DNA of 64,000 bases, taken from contig NZ_AZUZ01000013.1 in NCBI RefSeq assembly GCF_000513955.1, positions 36,693 to 100,692 on the forward strand. The letters are read 5' to 3'. The notes under the pieces are model-generated. The model worked only from the letters and a program-made list of their open reading frames with translations. It was not told the DNA's origin and made no database searches. The DNA comes from Pseudoxanthomonas suwonensis J47 (lineage in GTDB: Bacteria > Pseudomonadota > Gammaproteobacteria > Xanthomonadales > Xanthomonadaceae). Every line of letters starts with the position of its first letter. The first letter of the stretch is position 1. Both the position numbers and the translations under genes were made by a program. Below, piece by piece: positions 49,748 through 58,055 of this stretch.

Positions 49748-50403
49748 CGGTGGCCGTCCCGGCACAGCGAAGCCAGCTTCGCCGCATCGGTGACGCCGGC
49801 CGCGGCCGCGGCGGCGCCGGCCATCAGGGTCAGCTGCGGCGGGCCCTTGGCCGGCTGGTTCTCGACGCAGCGCAGTTCGGCGCCGCGGCCGTGCAGGTCG
49901 ATGTGGCGCAGCGCCGCGGCCAGCTTCGGATCGCGCGGCACCAGCCGCAGCGTCCACGCCTCGCGCGCACCTTCGGCGCTCACCGCATAGGTCTTCTCCA
50001 GCAGCGCGCGGTCGCCGGCCAGCAGCGCTCCGAAGCCAGCCTGCACCGCCGCCAGTTCCGGCACCTGCGCCAGGGCGATGCGGCGGGGCGTGAGGCCGTC
50101 ACGCTGGACCACCGCCTCGCCGGCGGACAGCGTGGTGGTCTCGCGGTAGGGCGCGTCGACCTGGCGCACCAGGCTGCCGTCGGCCTCGCGCCGGTATTCG
50201 CCCTGCAGGCGCAGCGGTTCGCGCAGCATCGGCGAATCGCGCAGCTCGACGAACGGGGTGCGGCTCGGTGCCGGGCGGGCGACGGCCTGCAGCACCCAGC
50301 CGGCCTCGACCGGCGTGGCCGCCTCAGCCGCGGCGCACGGCAGCGCCGTCGTCGCGCAGCACAGGATCGCCAGGCGCAGGCGCGCGGTCGGTCGGCGTTT
50401 CAT
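49744..50403 (-). CDS. LolA-like outer-membrane lipoprotein carrier
   Basis: 219 residues with a Sec signal (RLAILCCATTALPCAAAEAA). The mature part fits the LolA-like fold seen in aryl-polyene clusters: ARPAPSRTPFVELRDSPMLREPLRLQGEYRREADGSLVRQV is the strand pattern of that family. It would shuttle the pigment or its lipid across the periplasm for the MMPL exporter with which it overlaps by four bases. The 5' end overlaps the acyltransferase gene by 80 bp. Confidence 0.8.
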   Translation of the reverse strand: MKRRPTARLRLAILCCATTALPCAAAEAATPVEAGWVLQAVARPAPSRTPFVELRDSPMLREPLRLQGEYRREADGSLVRQVDAPYRETTTLSAGEAVVQRDGLTPRRIALAQVPELAAVQAGFGALLAGDRALLEKTYAVSAEGAREAWTLRLVPRDPKLAAALRHIDLHGRGAELRCVENQPAKGPPQLTLMAGAAAAAAGVTDAAKLASLCRDGHR

Positions 50404-51325
50404 CGGTCTGCTCGCTCCAGAAATCGTAGAAGTTGAACCAGTTCAGCGGGGCCAGCCGCGCGTAGTGCTCCAGCCGCGCGGCATAGGCGGCGACCTGCCG
50501 CTGCAGCCAGGCCGCGCGTTCGCCGCGCGCGGGCACCGCTTCGACCCGGGGATCGAGGAAGGGTTCGAAATGCAGGTCGTAGCGGTTGCCGCCGCGGTAC
50601 AGGCCGAAGCACAGCAGCACCGGCGCCTGCAGCACCGCGGCCAGCCGCCACGGGGTCAGCGGCAGCCGCGCCGGCGCAGCGAGGAACGGCACGCTCGCGG
50701 TGTCCTCGTGCGCTTGCGCGCGGTCGACCAGCAGCGCCACCAGCGCGCCTTCCTGCAGCGCGTGCTGGATCTCCAGGGCGATCGCCGCGCCGGGCTGGGC
50801 GCCGTCGATCACGCCACGGGCCAGCTCCGGGTCCAGCGAATCGAAGATGCTGGTCAGCACCGGGTTGTGGCCCTTGTCGAGCACGATCCGCACCTGCAGC
50901 CCCGGGCGCCGCTTCGACAGCACCCGCAGCGCGTCGAAGCTGCCCAGGTGCGAACCGAACAGCAGCGCGCCGCGGCCCTCGTCGAGCAGCGCCTCCAGCG
51001 GCGCCAGCCCATGCACGCGGATGTCGAAGCGGTCCAGGCGGCCGCCGAGCAGGAACAGCCGGTCGAGGATGGTCGCGGCGAAGCAGTGGATATGCCGCGC
51101 CACGGCCAGCACCCCGGCCGGGCGCCCGTGCACGCGCGCCAGCCAGGCCCGCGAGGCGCGCCGCTCCGGCCCGCGCACCAGCAGGAAATAGGCGGTGATC
51201 GGATACAGGCACAACCGCGCCAGCCAGCGGCCGCCGTAGCGGGCGATGGCCACGATCAGGCCCAGCGAGGCCCGCGTCCCGCCTTCAGGGCGGTGCTTCC
51301 ACGCCGCGGCGGCCGGCTCAGCCAT
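50324..51325 (-). CDS. LpxL-like lipid acyltransferase of the xanthomonadin cluster
   Basis: 333 residues. HxxxxD catalytic motif HLGSFD (in LLFGSHLGSFDALRVLS) of the lysophospholipid/lipid A acyltransferase family, and one N-terminal hydrophobic segment. It should join the finished acyl chain to a lipid or glycerol head group. The start overlaps the small dehydratase stop by eight bases. The last about 25 residues (DETPTDRAPAPGDPVL) overlap the next gene and are probably dispensable. Confidence 0.85.
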   Translation of the reverse strand: MAEPAAAAWKHRPEGGTRASLGLIVAIARYGGRWLARLCLYPITAYFLLVRGPERRASRAWLARVHGRPAGVLAVARHIHCFAATILDRLFLLGGRLDRFDIRVHGLAPLEALLDEGRGALLFGSHLGSFDALRVLSKRRPGLQVRIVLDKGHNPVLTSIFDSLDPELARGVIDGAQPGAAIALEIQHALQEGALVALLVDRAQAHEDTASVPFLAAPARLPLTPWRLAAVLQAPVLLCFGLYRGGNRYDLHFEPFLDPRVEAVPARGERAAWLQRQVAAYAARLEHYARLAPLNWFNFYDFWSEQTDETPTDRAPAPGDPVLRDDGAAVRRG

Positions 51326-51605
51326 GGGTGGCCTCCTGCACTTCGCCGCGCGCCAGCACGCCGTCCTCGCCGCGGACCTCGAAGCGCCAGCGCGGCGCGG
51401 CGCCGTCCAGCACCACCTCGGCGACCTGCCCCGGCAGCAGCGGACGCAGGAACTTCACCTGCGGCAGGCGCAGCGGCGCCGCCGGCGCGTGCGCGGCCTC
51501 GATCGCCTGCAGCACGTGTTCCAGCAGCACGACGCCCGGCACCAGCGGGCGGCCGGGGAAGTGGCCGTCCAGGCAGGGATGGTCGGGCGGGATCGAGAAG
51601 CGCAT
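51318..51605 (-). CDS. Short hot-dog dehydratase, FabZ-like
   Basis: 95 residues. The segment DHPCLDGHFPGRPLVPGVVLLEHVLQA carries the FabA/FabZ active-site pattern H-F-P-G-x-P-x-x-P-G. It is a short version, about two thirds of FabZ, so it probably pairs with the other hot-dog protein at 46962-47402. It should dehydrate 3-hydroxyacyl-ACP intermediates. Operon position: after the membrane protein gene, overlapping the acyltransferase. Confidence 0.85.
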   Translation of the reverse strand: MRFSIPPDHPCLDGHFPGRPLVPGVVLLEHVLQAIEAAHAPAAPLRLPQVKFLRPLLPGQVAEVVLDGAAPRWRFEVRGEDGVLARGEVQEATHG

Positions 51606-51659
51606 CGGCCAAGGATAGTCGGCGCGGGCCGGCCGGTGGCGCGGCGCGGCCGGCGCGGC

Positions 51660-52385
51660 TCAGCGCAGCAGGTCGCGCCAGAAGTGCGGGCCCAGCGCGG
51701 CCAGCCGCCGGGCGAAATCCAGCCCGTTGCGGTACGGCCGCTGCGGGAAGCGGCGCTTGCGGTACTGGAACTCGGCCACCATGAAGCCGCCGACCATGCC
51801 GTAGTTGAGGAGGTTGGCGAACCACGACCAGGCATGCTGCGGCACCGCGATCCACGGCTCCCGGCCCAGCGCGTACAGCACCCCGCCCGGCACCGCGCAC
51901 ACCGCCAGGGCGGCGTTGGCCAGGGTCAGTCCCGCCAGCAGCAGCGCCCAGCCCAGGGTCAGCCGCCGCGCGTAGGCCGGCAGGCCTTCCGGCAGCGGCC
52001 AGCCCGACTGCGCGTACAGCGCCGAGACGATCCGGGTCACCAGCGGCGTGCGCCCGCGCAGCAGGCTGCGCCCGAACAGCCACGCCAGCCAGCCGGTGAA
52101 CAGCACCGGCGGCGCCAGCAGCAGCAGGTCCAGCCAGAGCGTGCCGGCCAGTGCGGCCAGCAGCGCCAGCGACACCGCCAGCAGGCCCAGCGCCCACCAG
52201 CGCCGGTGCAGCAGCGGCAGCACCAGCATCAGCAGCACCAGGTCGGCCAGCGCCAGCGCCGGCCACATGCCGCCGCGGGTACCGGCCAGGTGCGCCAGGA
52301 CGGGATAGGCCACGCCCAGCAGCAGCTGGACCGGCAGGGCCAGCGCGGCGGCGGGATCGCGGCCATCCGCGCCACCGGCGACCAT
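51660..52385 (-). CDS. COG4648-type membrane protein of the xanthomonadin cluster
   Basis: 241 residues from ATG 52385; about six membrane helices (LVLLMLVLPLLHRR, ALGLLAVSLALLAALAGTLWL, LAAPPVLFTGWLAWLFG). The C-terminal cytoplasmic part HAWSWFANLLNYGMVGGFMVAEFQYRKRRFP is conserved in aryl-polyene clusters. It has no known biochemical function; membrane scaffolding of the soluble synthases is one idea. It begins 4 bp after the ACP stop. Confidence 0.82.
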   Translation of the reverse strand: MVAGGADGRDPAAALALPVQLLLGVAYPVLAHLAGTRGGMWPALALADLVLLMLVLPLLHRRWWALGLLAVSLALLAALAGTLWLDLLLLAPPVLFTGWLAWLFGRSLLRGRTPLVTRIVSALYAQSGWPLPEGLPAYARRLTLGWALLLAGLTLANAALAVCAVPGGVLYALGREPWIAVPQHAWSWFANLLNYGMVGGFMVAEFQYRKRRFPQRPYRNGLDFARRLAALGPHFWRDLLR

Positions 52386-52389
52386 CACG

Positions 52390-52656
52390 TCAGTTGGCGC
52401 GGTGCGCCTGGACATGGGCCGCCAGCGCGCGCAGCGAGGCGAAGATGCGCTTGTTGTCGTCGCCGTCGGCGCGCAGCTGCACGCCGTAGCGCTTGCCGAC
52501 GGCCAGCGACAGCTCCAGCGCGTCGATCGAATCCAGGCCCAGGCCCTCGTTGAACAGCGGCGCCTCCGGGTCGATCGCCTGCGGGTCCACGCCCTCCAGG
52601 TTGAGGCTCTCCACCAGGAGCTGGGCCAGTTCGCGTTCGGCTTCGGTCTGCGGCAT
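52390..52656 (-). CDS. xanC: Acyl carrier protein of the xanthomonadin cluster
   Basis: 88 residues from ATG 52656 (MPQTEAERELAQLLVESLN). Helix II carries the phosphopantetheine site GLDSIDALELSLAV with the conserved Ser. In X. campestris the corresponding ACP receives hydroxybenzoate from the ligase and carries the growing chain. The 4'-phosphopantetheinyl transferase needed is not in this window. First gene of the eight-gene minus-strand operon; the halogenase is divergent. Confidence 0.9.
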   Translation of the reverse strand: MPQTEAERELAQLLVESLNLEGVDPQAIDPEAPLFNEGLGLDSIDALELSLAVGKRYGVQLRADGDDNKRIFASLRALAAHVQAHRAN

Positions 52657-52759
52657 GGGTCGGGTGATCCGGGTTCTGCAAGGGCGGCCACGATCCGGCA
52701 TCGGACGCCGCCGCGCAAGCCCGGCAAGGCCGCGTGAACCGCCTGGCGGGCGCCCGCGC

Positions 52760-52765
52760 TATCAT
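52760..52765 (+). promoter_or_regulatory. Possible -10 of the halogenase-xanB2 operon
   Basis: TATCAT (4/6 match, with T and A at the key positions), 39 bp before the halogenase start in the 147-bp divergent space with the ACP gene. No clear -35. Confidence 0.25.
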
Positions 52766-52803
52766 CCGGCGTCCTTCCAGCACCCCGCAGGGCCGCCCTC
52801 CGC

Positions 52804-54201
52804 ATGACCCTTCCCGAGCCGCCGAACACCCCGTCCGCGCCACCGGCGCGCACGGAGCCGGCGACCGGCGCTGGTGGGGCCGCGATCGCGACCGACGTGC
52901 TGGTGATCGGCGGCGGCCCGGCCGGGACCACCGCCGCCACCTTCCTGGCCCGCCGCGGCTGGAAGGTCACCCTGCTGGAGAAGGACGTCCACCCGCGCTT
53001 CCACATCGGCGAATCGCTGCTGCCGATGAACCTGCCGATCCTCGAGCGCCTGGGCGTGCTGGAGCAGGTGCGCGCGATCGGCGTGTACAAGCCCGGGGCC
53101 GACTTCCCGATGCGCGGCGACGCCGACAGCGTCAACGTGTTCCGCTTCGACCGCGCGCTCAACCCGCGCTTCGGCCACGCCTTCCAGGTCAAGCGCGCCG
53201 AGTTCGACAGCCTGCTGTTCGACAACGCGCTGGCCAGCGGCGTGGATGCGCGCCAGCAGGTGAAGGTCGAGCAGGTCGAGTTCGGCGCCGACGGCCGCCC
53301 GGCCGTGGTGCACGCGCGCCAGGCCGACGGCACCGCGCTGGCCTTCCACCCGCGCTACCTGGTCGACGCCAGCGGCCGCGACACCTTCCTCGGCAGCAGG
53401 CTCAAGCTGAAGAAGAAAAACCCCAGGCACCAGTCGGCGGCGATCTTCAGCCACTTCCGCGGCGTCACCCGCCGCGAGGGCGAGTCCGCCGGCAACATCA
53501 CCGTCGAGCGCTTCGCCCACGGCTGGATGTGGCTGATCCCGCTCACCGGCGACGTGATGAGCGTCGGCGCGGTGTGTTTCCCCGAATACCTGAAGACCCG
53601 CAAGGGCGACAACGAATCGTTCCTGATGCAGACCCTGCGTGACACTCCATCGGTCTGGACGCGCATGGCCAACGCCGAGCGCGTCGCGCCGGTGCACGCC
53701 ACCGGCAACTACTCCTATACCTGCAGCCGCATGCACGGCCCGGGCTGGGTGATGGCCGGCGACGCCTTCGCCTTCATCGACCCGGTGTTTTCCTCCGGCG
53801 TCTACCTGGGCATGAACAGCGGCGAACAGGCTGCGGCCACGGTCGACGCGATCCTGCGCGAGCCTTCGCGCGAAGCCGCCGAGCAGCGCGCCATGGACCG
53901 CCGCCTGCGCCGCGGCCTGCGCCACTTCTCCTGGTTCATCTACCGCTTCACCACCCCGGTGATGGAGCGGCTGTTCGCCGAACCGCGCAACCACCTGCAG
54001 CTGGAGCAGGCGGTGATCTCGATGCTGGCCGGCGACGTGTTCGACAACTTCGCCGTGCGCTGGCGCCTGCAGGTGTTCCGCATCGTCTATGCGCTGACCG
54101 CGCTGCGCATGGCGCCGCAGGCGCTGGCCGGCTGGCTGCGCCGGCGCCGCCAGGTGCGGCAGCGCTTCAGCGGCGACACCCTGCAGGGAGGCAACCCGTG
54201 A
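52804..54201 (+). CDS. FAD-dependent halogenase of the xanthomonadin cluster
   Basis: 465 residues. FAD-binding motif VLVIGGGPAGTTAATFLARRG near residue 33 and the flavin-halogenase signature W-x-W-x-I-P as WMWLIP (residue about 240), which blocks monooxygenase activity. HPRFHIGESLLPMNLPILERLG is typical of the phenol/pyrrole-type halogenases. It probably brominates the aryl head group, as xanthomonadins are brominated. Reduced flavin would come from a separate reductase. The stop overlaps xanB2 as GTGA, so the two are cotranslated. Confidence 0.9.
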   Translation: MTLPEPPNTPSAPPARTEPATGAGGAAIATDVLVIGGGPAGTTAATFLARRGWKVTLLEKDVHPRFHIGESLLPMNLPILERLGVLEQVRAIGVYKPGADFPMRGDADSVNVFRFDRALNPRFGHAFQVKRAEFDSLLFDNALASGVDARQQVKVEQVEFGADGRPAVVHARQADGTALAFHPRYLVDASGRDTFLGSRLKLKKKNPRHQSAAIFSHFRGVTRREGESAGNITVERFAHGWMWLIPLTGDVMSVGAVCFPEYLKTRKGDNESFLMQTLRDTPSVWTRMANAERVAPVHATGNYSYTCSRMHGPGWVMAGDAFAFIDPVFSSGVYLGMNSGEQAAATVDAILREPSREAAEQRAMDRRLRRGLRHFSWFIYRFTTPVMERLFAEPRNHLQLEQAVISMLAGDVFDNFAVRWRLQVFRIVYALTALRMAPQALAGWLRRRRQVRQRFSGDTLQGGNP

Positions 54202-55223
54202 GCCGGCCCCTGCCCTTCGCCGACCTGGCCGCGCCGCGGCTGCAGGTGTCCTACGCGCCCGCCGACACCCTTGCCCGGCAGCTGGCCGACCCGCAGGTGC
54301 TGGCCGTGCTCGGCTTCGGTCCCGATGCGCCGGTGCTGGACGATCCGCGCTGGCTGCGAGTGCCGCTGGAACCGCTGCAGGGGCCGCCGTGCATCGAGGT
54401 CTGGCGCGCAGCCGCCCCGGTCAGCCACGGCCGCGACGACGGCCTGGCCTGGGCCACCGACGGGCGCCTGCTGTTCGGTTCGCTGGAAGTCGACGAAGGC
54501 GAGGAAGGCATCGAGGCCGCGACCGCGCGCGCCTATTCGCGGCTGGTCGCCTTCGTCGGCGCCAGCCAGATGCCGCGCCTGCTGCGCATCTGGAACTACC
54601 TGGACGCCATCACCGTCGGCGACGGCGACGAGGAGCGCTACCGCCGCTTCTGCGTCGGCCGCGTCGCCGGCATGGGCGGCATGGATACGTCGAGCCTGCC
54701 GGCGGCCACCGCGATCGGCCGCTGCGACGGCCAGCGCCGCCTGCAGGTGTACTGGCTGGCCGCGCGCGAACCCGGCACGCCGCTGGAGAACCCGCGCCAG
54801 GTCAGCGCCTACCGCTACCCGCGCCAGTACGGCCCGCAGCCGCCGAGCTTCGCCCGCGCGATGCTGCCGCCGGCCGGGGCGGCGATGCCGCTGCTGCTGT
54901 CCGGCACCGCCGCCATCGTCGGCCACGCCTCGCAGCACTGCGGTTCGGTGGCCGCGCAGCTCGACGAGACCCTGGCCAACATCGGCAGCCTGGTCGACGC
55001 CGCGCGCCGGCTGCAGCCCTCGCTACCGGCTGCGCTCGGCAGCGGCAGCGCGCTGAAGGTCTACGTGCGCGAGCCCGGCGACGCCGCCACCGTGGCCGCG
55101 CTGCTGGAAGCCCGCCTGGGCCCGTCGGTGCCGCGGCTGCTGCTGCACGCCCACGTCTGCCGCCGCGAGCTGCTGATCGAGATCGACGGCGTGCACGGCG
55201 AACCGGCCACGCCGCAGGCCTGA
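54198..55223 (+). CDS. xanB2: XanB2-type chorismatase (3-/4-hydroxybenzoate forming)
   Basis: 341 residues from GTG 54198. Member of the FkbO/Hyg5/XanB2 chorismatase family (RutC-like fold); typical segments are FGSLEVDEGEEGIEAATARAYSRLVAFVG, RIWNYLDAITVGDGDEERYRRFCVGR, and HCGSVAAQLDETLANI. XanB2 converts chorismate to 3-hydroxybenzoate (pigment) and 4-hydroxybenzoate (ubiquinone). It supplies the starter for this cluster. Followed by a GC-rich hairpin. The rest of the cluster, the ligase, is 3 kb further on the other strand. Confidence 0.92.
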   Translation: MSRPLPFADLAAPRLQVSYAPADTLARQLADPQVLAVLGFGPDAPVLDDPRWLRVPLEPLQGPPCIEVWRAAAPVSHGRDDGLAWATDGRLLFGSLEVDEGEEGIEAATARAYSRLVAFVGASQMPRLLRIWNYLDAITVGDGDEERYRRFCVGRVAGMGGMDTSSLPAATAIGRCDGQRRLQVYWLAAREPGTPLENPRQVSAYRYPRQYGPQPPSFARAMLPPAGAAMPLLLSGTAAIVGHASQHCGSVAAQLDETLANIGSLVDAARRLQPSLPAALGSGSALKVYVREPGDAATVAALLEARLGPSVPRLLLHAHVCRRELLIEIDGVHGEPATPQA

Positions 55224-55226
55224 GCA

Positions 55227-55248
55227 AGGCCGGCGCTTGCGCCGGCCT
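55227..55248 (+). terminator. Hairpin after xanB2
   Basis: AGGCCGGCGC-tt-GCGCCGGCCT directly after the xanB2 stop codon; no U-tract. Probably the 3' boundary of the halogenase-xanB2 transcript. Confidence 0.5.
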
Positions 55249-55338
55249 CGCCCGCGTCTGGGATACTCCCCCGCGCTGCATTCGCCCCGGCCCCGCGGCC
55301 GGCGCCACTCCAATGCCGTACCAACCGGAAGGGTGACG

Positions 55339-56652
55339 ATGAACCTGCTGCGCCTGGCGTTCCTGTCCTGCCTGTCCTTCGCGACCGCCACCGTGGCGGC
55401 CGCGCCCGTCCCGGAGCCGACTGCCACCGATGCACGCCCCGAGGCCGGCGTGGCCCGCATCGACCCTGCGCGCCTCGACGCCGCCCTGCGCCGCTTCGTC
55501 GATGCCGGCGAGATCACCGGCGCCTCCGCCCTGGTCTGGCACGACGGCCGCGAAGCGTACTTCGGCGCCTTCGGCATGGCCGACCGCGAGGCCCGCAGGC
55601 CAATGACGCGCGACACCATCGTGCGGATCTTCTCGATGACCAAGCCGGTCACCGGCGTGGCGCTGATGCAGCTGTACGAACAGGGGAAGTTCCAGCTCGA
55701 CGACCCGGTGTCGCGCTACCTGCCGGAGTTCGGCAAGGTGCGCGTCTATTCCGGCACCGACGCGCAGGGCCGGCCGCTGCTGGAGGCGCCGGAGCGCCCC
55801 ATCACCATCCGCGACCTGATGCGCCACACCGCCGGCTTCGTCGGCGGCAACGACGATCCCAGCCCGGTCGGCGCGATGTACCGCAAGGCCGACCCGGAGA
55901 ACTTCGACAACACCCTGGCCGAGGAAGTGCGCCGCATCGCCAGCGTGCCCCTGCTCTACCCGCCCGGCACCCGCTGGCTGTACTCGCCGGCGGTGGACGT
56001 GCAGGCGCGCCTGGTCGAAGTGCTCTCCGCCCAGCCGTTCGACGCCTACCTGCAGGCCCACGTGTTCGAACCACTGCGGATGAAGGACACCCGCTATGTC
56101 GTGCGCGCCGCCGACCGCGACCGCCTCGCCGCGCTGTACCTGCGCAGCGACGATGGCGTGATGTCGCGCGTGCCCGACGTCGAGGCGATGAAGATCAACG
56201 GCCGCGACACCCGGCTCAAGCCCGGCAGCTGGGGCCTGACCTCGACCCTCGACGACTACATGCGTTTCGCCCGCATGCTGCTGGACGGCGGCGAGCTGGA
56301 TGGCGTGCGCCTGCTGCAGCCCTCGACCGTGCGCCTGATGGCCACCGACGCGCTGCCGCGCGAGGTCGGCCCGCACGACCGCTCCTGGCTGCCGAGCAAG
56401 GGCCAGGTCGGCTTCGGCATCGACTTCGCCGTGCGCATCGCCCCGCCGGCCGATGCCGGGGAAGCCTCCGGCGAAGTCGGCGAATTCTTCTGGGACGGCG
56501 CCGCCAACACCCTGTTCTGGGTGGACCCGGTCAACGACATCGCCGCCGTCCTGTTCGCCCAGTGGCTGCCCTTCGGCAAGGTCCCCCTGCACAAGACCTT
56601 CCGCGACGCGGTGTACTTCGACGACACGACTGCGGCCGCGCCGCGCAAGTAG
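55339..56652 (+). CDS. Serine beta-lactamase family (class C-like) hydrolase, exported
   Basis: 437 residues from ATG 55339 (MNLLRLAFLSCLSFATATVAAA, signal peptide). Active-site S-x-x-K as SMTK in RIFSMTKPVTGVAL near residue 97 and the Tyr motif YSPAVD near 213; the third element is less clear (HDRSWLPSKGQVGFG). Proteins of this group include esterases and D-aminopeptidases as well as AmpC, so resistance should not be assumed. It has nothing evident to do with xanthomonadin, although it sits between xanB2 and the ligase. A degenerate REP hairpin overlaps its stop. Confidence 0.88.
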   Translation: MNLLRLAFLSCLSFATATVAAAPVPEPTATDARPEAGVARIDPARLDAALRRFVDAGEITGASALVWHDGREAYFGAFGMADREARRPMTRDTIVRIFSMTKPVTGVALMQLYEQGKFQLDDPVSRYLPEFGKVRVYSGTDAQGRPLLEAPERPITIRDLMRHTAGFVGGNDDPSPVGAMYRKADPENFDNTLAEEVRRIASVPLLYPPGTRWLYSPAVDVQARLVEVLSAQPFDAYLQAHVFEPLRMKDTRYVVRAADRDRLAALYLRSDDGVMSRVPDVEAMKINGRDTRLKPGSWGLTSTLDDYMRFARMLLDGGELDGVRLLQPSTVRLMATDALPREVGPHDRSWLPSKGQVGFGIDFAVRIAPPADAGEASGEVGEFFWDGAANTLFWVDPVNDIAAVLFAQWLPFGKVPLHKTFRDAVYFDDTTAAAPRK

Positions 56653-56675
56653 CCCGGACAAGGCCGACATCCGGG
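56649..56675 (+). repeat. REP-like hairpin GTAGCCCGGA family, degenerate copy 4
   Basis: GTAGCCCGGACAAGGCCGACATCCGGGAT. The GTAG start overlaps the beta-lactamase TAG stop, and the inner part is altered relative to the other copies. It leads directly into repeat copy B. Confidence 0.55.
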
Positions 56676-56680
56676 ATAGG

Positions 56681-56870
56681 CCCCTCTCCCGGAGGGAGAG
56701 GGGGGCAAAGAGCGAAGCCACCACCCAGATGCTCCCGAAGACGCGGTAGCGCGGGGGTATGGCGCAAGCAGGCCATGGATGGCCTGCGGTCGCGCGTTGG
56801 AGCCAGGGATGGCGGAACCGCGCGATGCGGCATACCCCCACGTTGCCGCGGCTCCGTCCGAAGCTGCCCC
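56681..56870. repeat. Dispersed structured repeat, copy B (three-way junction)
   Basis: Same order as copy A: hairpin CCCCTCTCCC-gga-GGGAGAGGGG (56681-56703), a 38-nt spacer, then P1 (56742-56766 with 56826-56850), P2 GCAGGCCA-tgga-TGGCCTGC (56768-56787) and P3 TCGCGCG (56790-56796) with CGCGCGA (56819-56825). P2 differs from copy A at three paired positions and each change is compensated. P1 has two mismatches here, so this copy is more worn. The 275-bp interval between the beta-lactamase and patatin genes holds nothing else. Confidence 0.8.
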
Positions 56871-56927
56871 CCTGAAGCTGTTGCTCTGGCTGTTGCCGCG
56901 ATATCGCCAGACAACAGCAAGGACTGC

Positions 56928-57977
56928 TCAGCGCTTCTCCGCCTTGCAGTCCCCGCCCTTGCGCTTCAGCGGATTCCAGCGCGAACCCTCCTCGCACGGC
57001 GGCGTCGCCTGCGCCGCCTGGCGTTGCGCCGCCGCCTGCGCCAGCTTCTGCGCCTTGGCCTTCTCCAGCGCCGCCCGGATCTGCGGCAGCGCCGCCAGCG
57101 CCGCCTTCTCGCCTTCCAGGATCGCCTGGTTGCGCCTGGTGAAATCCGCCGAACCGTAGTCCAGCACGTCCGGCCGGATCACCACGTCCGCGCGTCCCAG
57201 CTCCTGCTCGCCCAGGCGCTGGCCCATGATCGCGATCGACTGGTTGACGATGCCCAGCATCCCGTCCGGACGCTTGCCCGTCGCCTTGCTGGAGATGTCG
57301 ACCGCGATCACCACGTCCGCCCCGAGCTGGCGCGCCGCGTCCACCGGCACCGGACTGACCACCCCGCCATCCACGTACTGGTACTGGCCGATGGTCACCG
57401 GCTCGAACACCCCCGGCACGCTGCTCGACGCGCGCACCGCCTGGCCCGTATTGCCGCGCACGAACACCGTGCGCTCGCCCGTCTCCAGACGCGTGGCCAC
57501 CGCCGCGAACGGCTTGCGCAGGCGCTCGATCGGCCGCTTGCCGACCTGCGCATTGACGTAGTCCTGCAGCGCCACCCCCTGCACCAGCCCCCCGCCGAAC
57601 AGGCGCACGTCGCGGATGCTGGCCTCGTCCAGCGCCACCGCCTTCTCCTGCAGCTGGAACGGATCCATGCCGCCGGCATAGAGCGCCCCGACCACGCTGC
57701 CGGCGCTGGTACCCGCGACCACGTCGGGCTTGAGCCCGTTGGCCTCCAGCATCTTGATAACGCCGATATGGGCGAAGCCCTTGGCCGCGCCACCGCCCAG
57801 CGCCAGACCGATGCGCGGCGGCGGCACCACCGGATCGGGCGCGGCCGGCGCGACCACCTGCGGCGGCGCCTCCGGCTTCGTGCCCCCGCACGCGGCCAGC
57901 AGCAGCAGGGCCAGCACGGGGAGCCAGCGACGGGGCACGGATCGGGACAGCGGGGAACGGCGCACGGATCGGATCAC
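56928..57977 (-). CDS. Patatin-like phospholipase, lipoprotein (RssA-like)
   Basis: 349 residues. Lipoprotein signal (WLPVLALLLLAACGG, Cys at residue 30). Patatin domain with the oxyanion loop GGGAAKGFAHIG, nucleophile elbow GTSAGS and catalytic Asp in VDGGVVSPVP. The C-terminus is Ala/Gln-rich and basic (CEEGSRWNPLKRKGGDCKAEKR). It should be an envelope lipid hydrolase. No evident link with the pigment genes on either side. Confidence 0.9.
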   Translation of the reverse strand: MIRSVRRSPLSRSVPRRWLPVLALLLLAACGGTKPEAPPQVVAPAAPDPVVPPPRIGLALGGGAAKGFAHIGVIKMLEANGLKPDVVAGTSAGSVVGALYAGGMDPFQLQEKAVALDEASIRDVRLFGGGLVQGVALQDYVNAQVGKRPIERLRKPFAAVATRLETGERTVFVRGNTGQAVRASSSVPGVFEPVTIGQYQYVDGGVVSPVPVDAARQLGADVVIAVDISSKATGKRPDGMLGIVNQSIAIMGQRLGEQELGRADVVIRPDVLDYGSADFTRRNQAILEGEKAALAALPQIRAALEKAKAQKLAQAAAQRQAAQATPPCEEGSRWNPLKRKGGDCKAEKR

Positions 57978-58055
57978 GGGAAGGGCCGCGGCATGCGGCG
58001 CCGAGGATTCTAGAACCGCCCGCCCGCCGCTTCCGGCATGGCGGATGAATGCGCC

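Noticed and set aside
55339..56652. Antibiotic-resistance beta-lactamase
   Set aside because: It has the SxxK serine hydrolase pattern but lacks a clear KTG element, and many relatives are esterases or peptidases, so resistance is not claimed.
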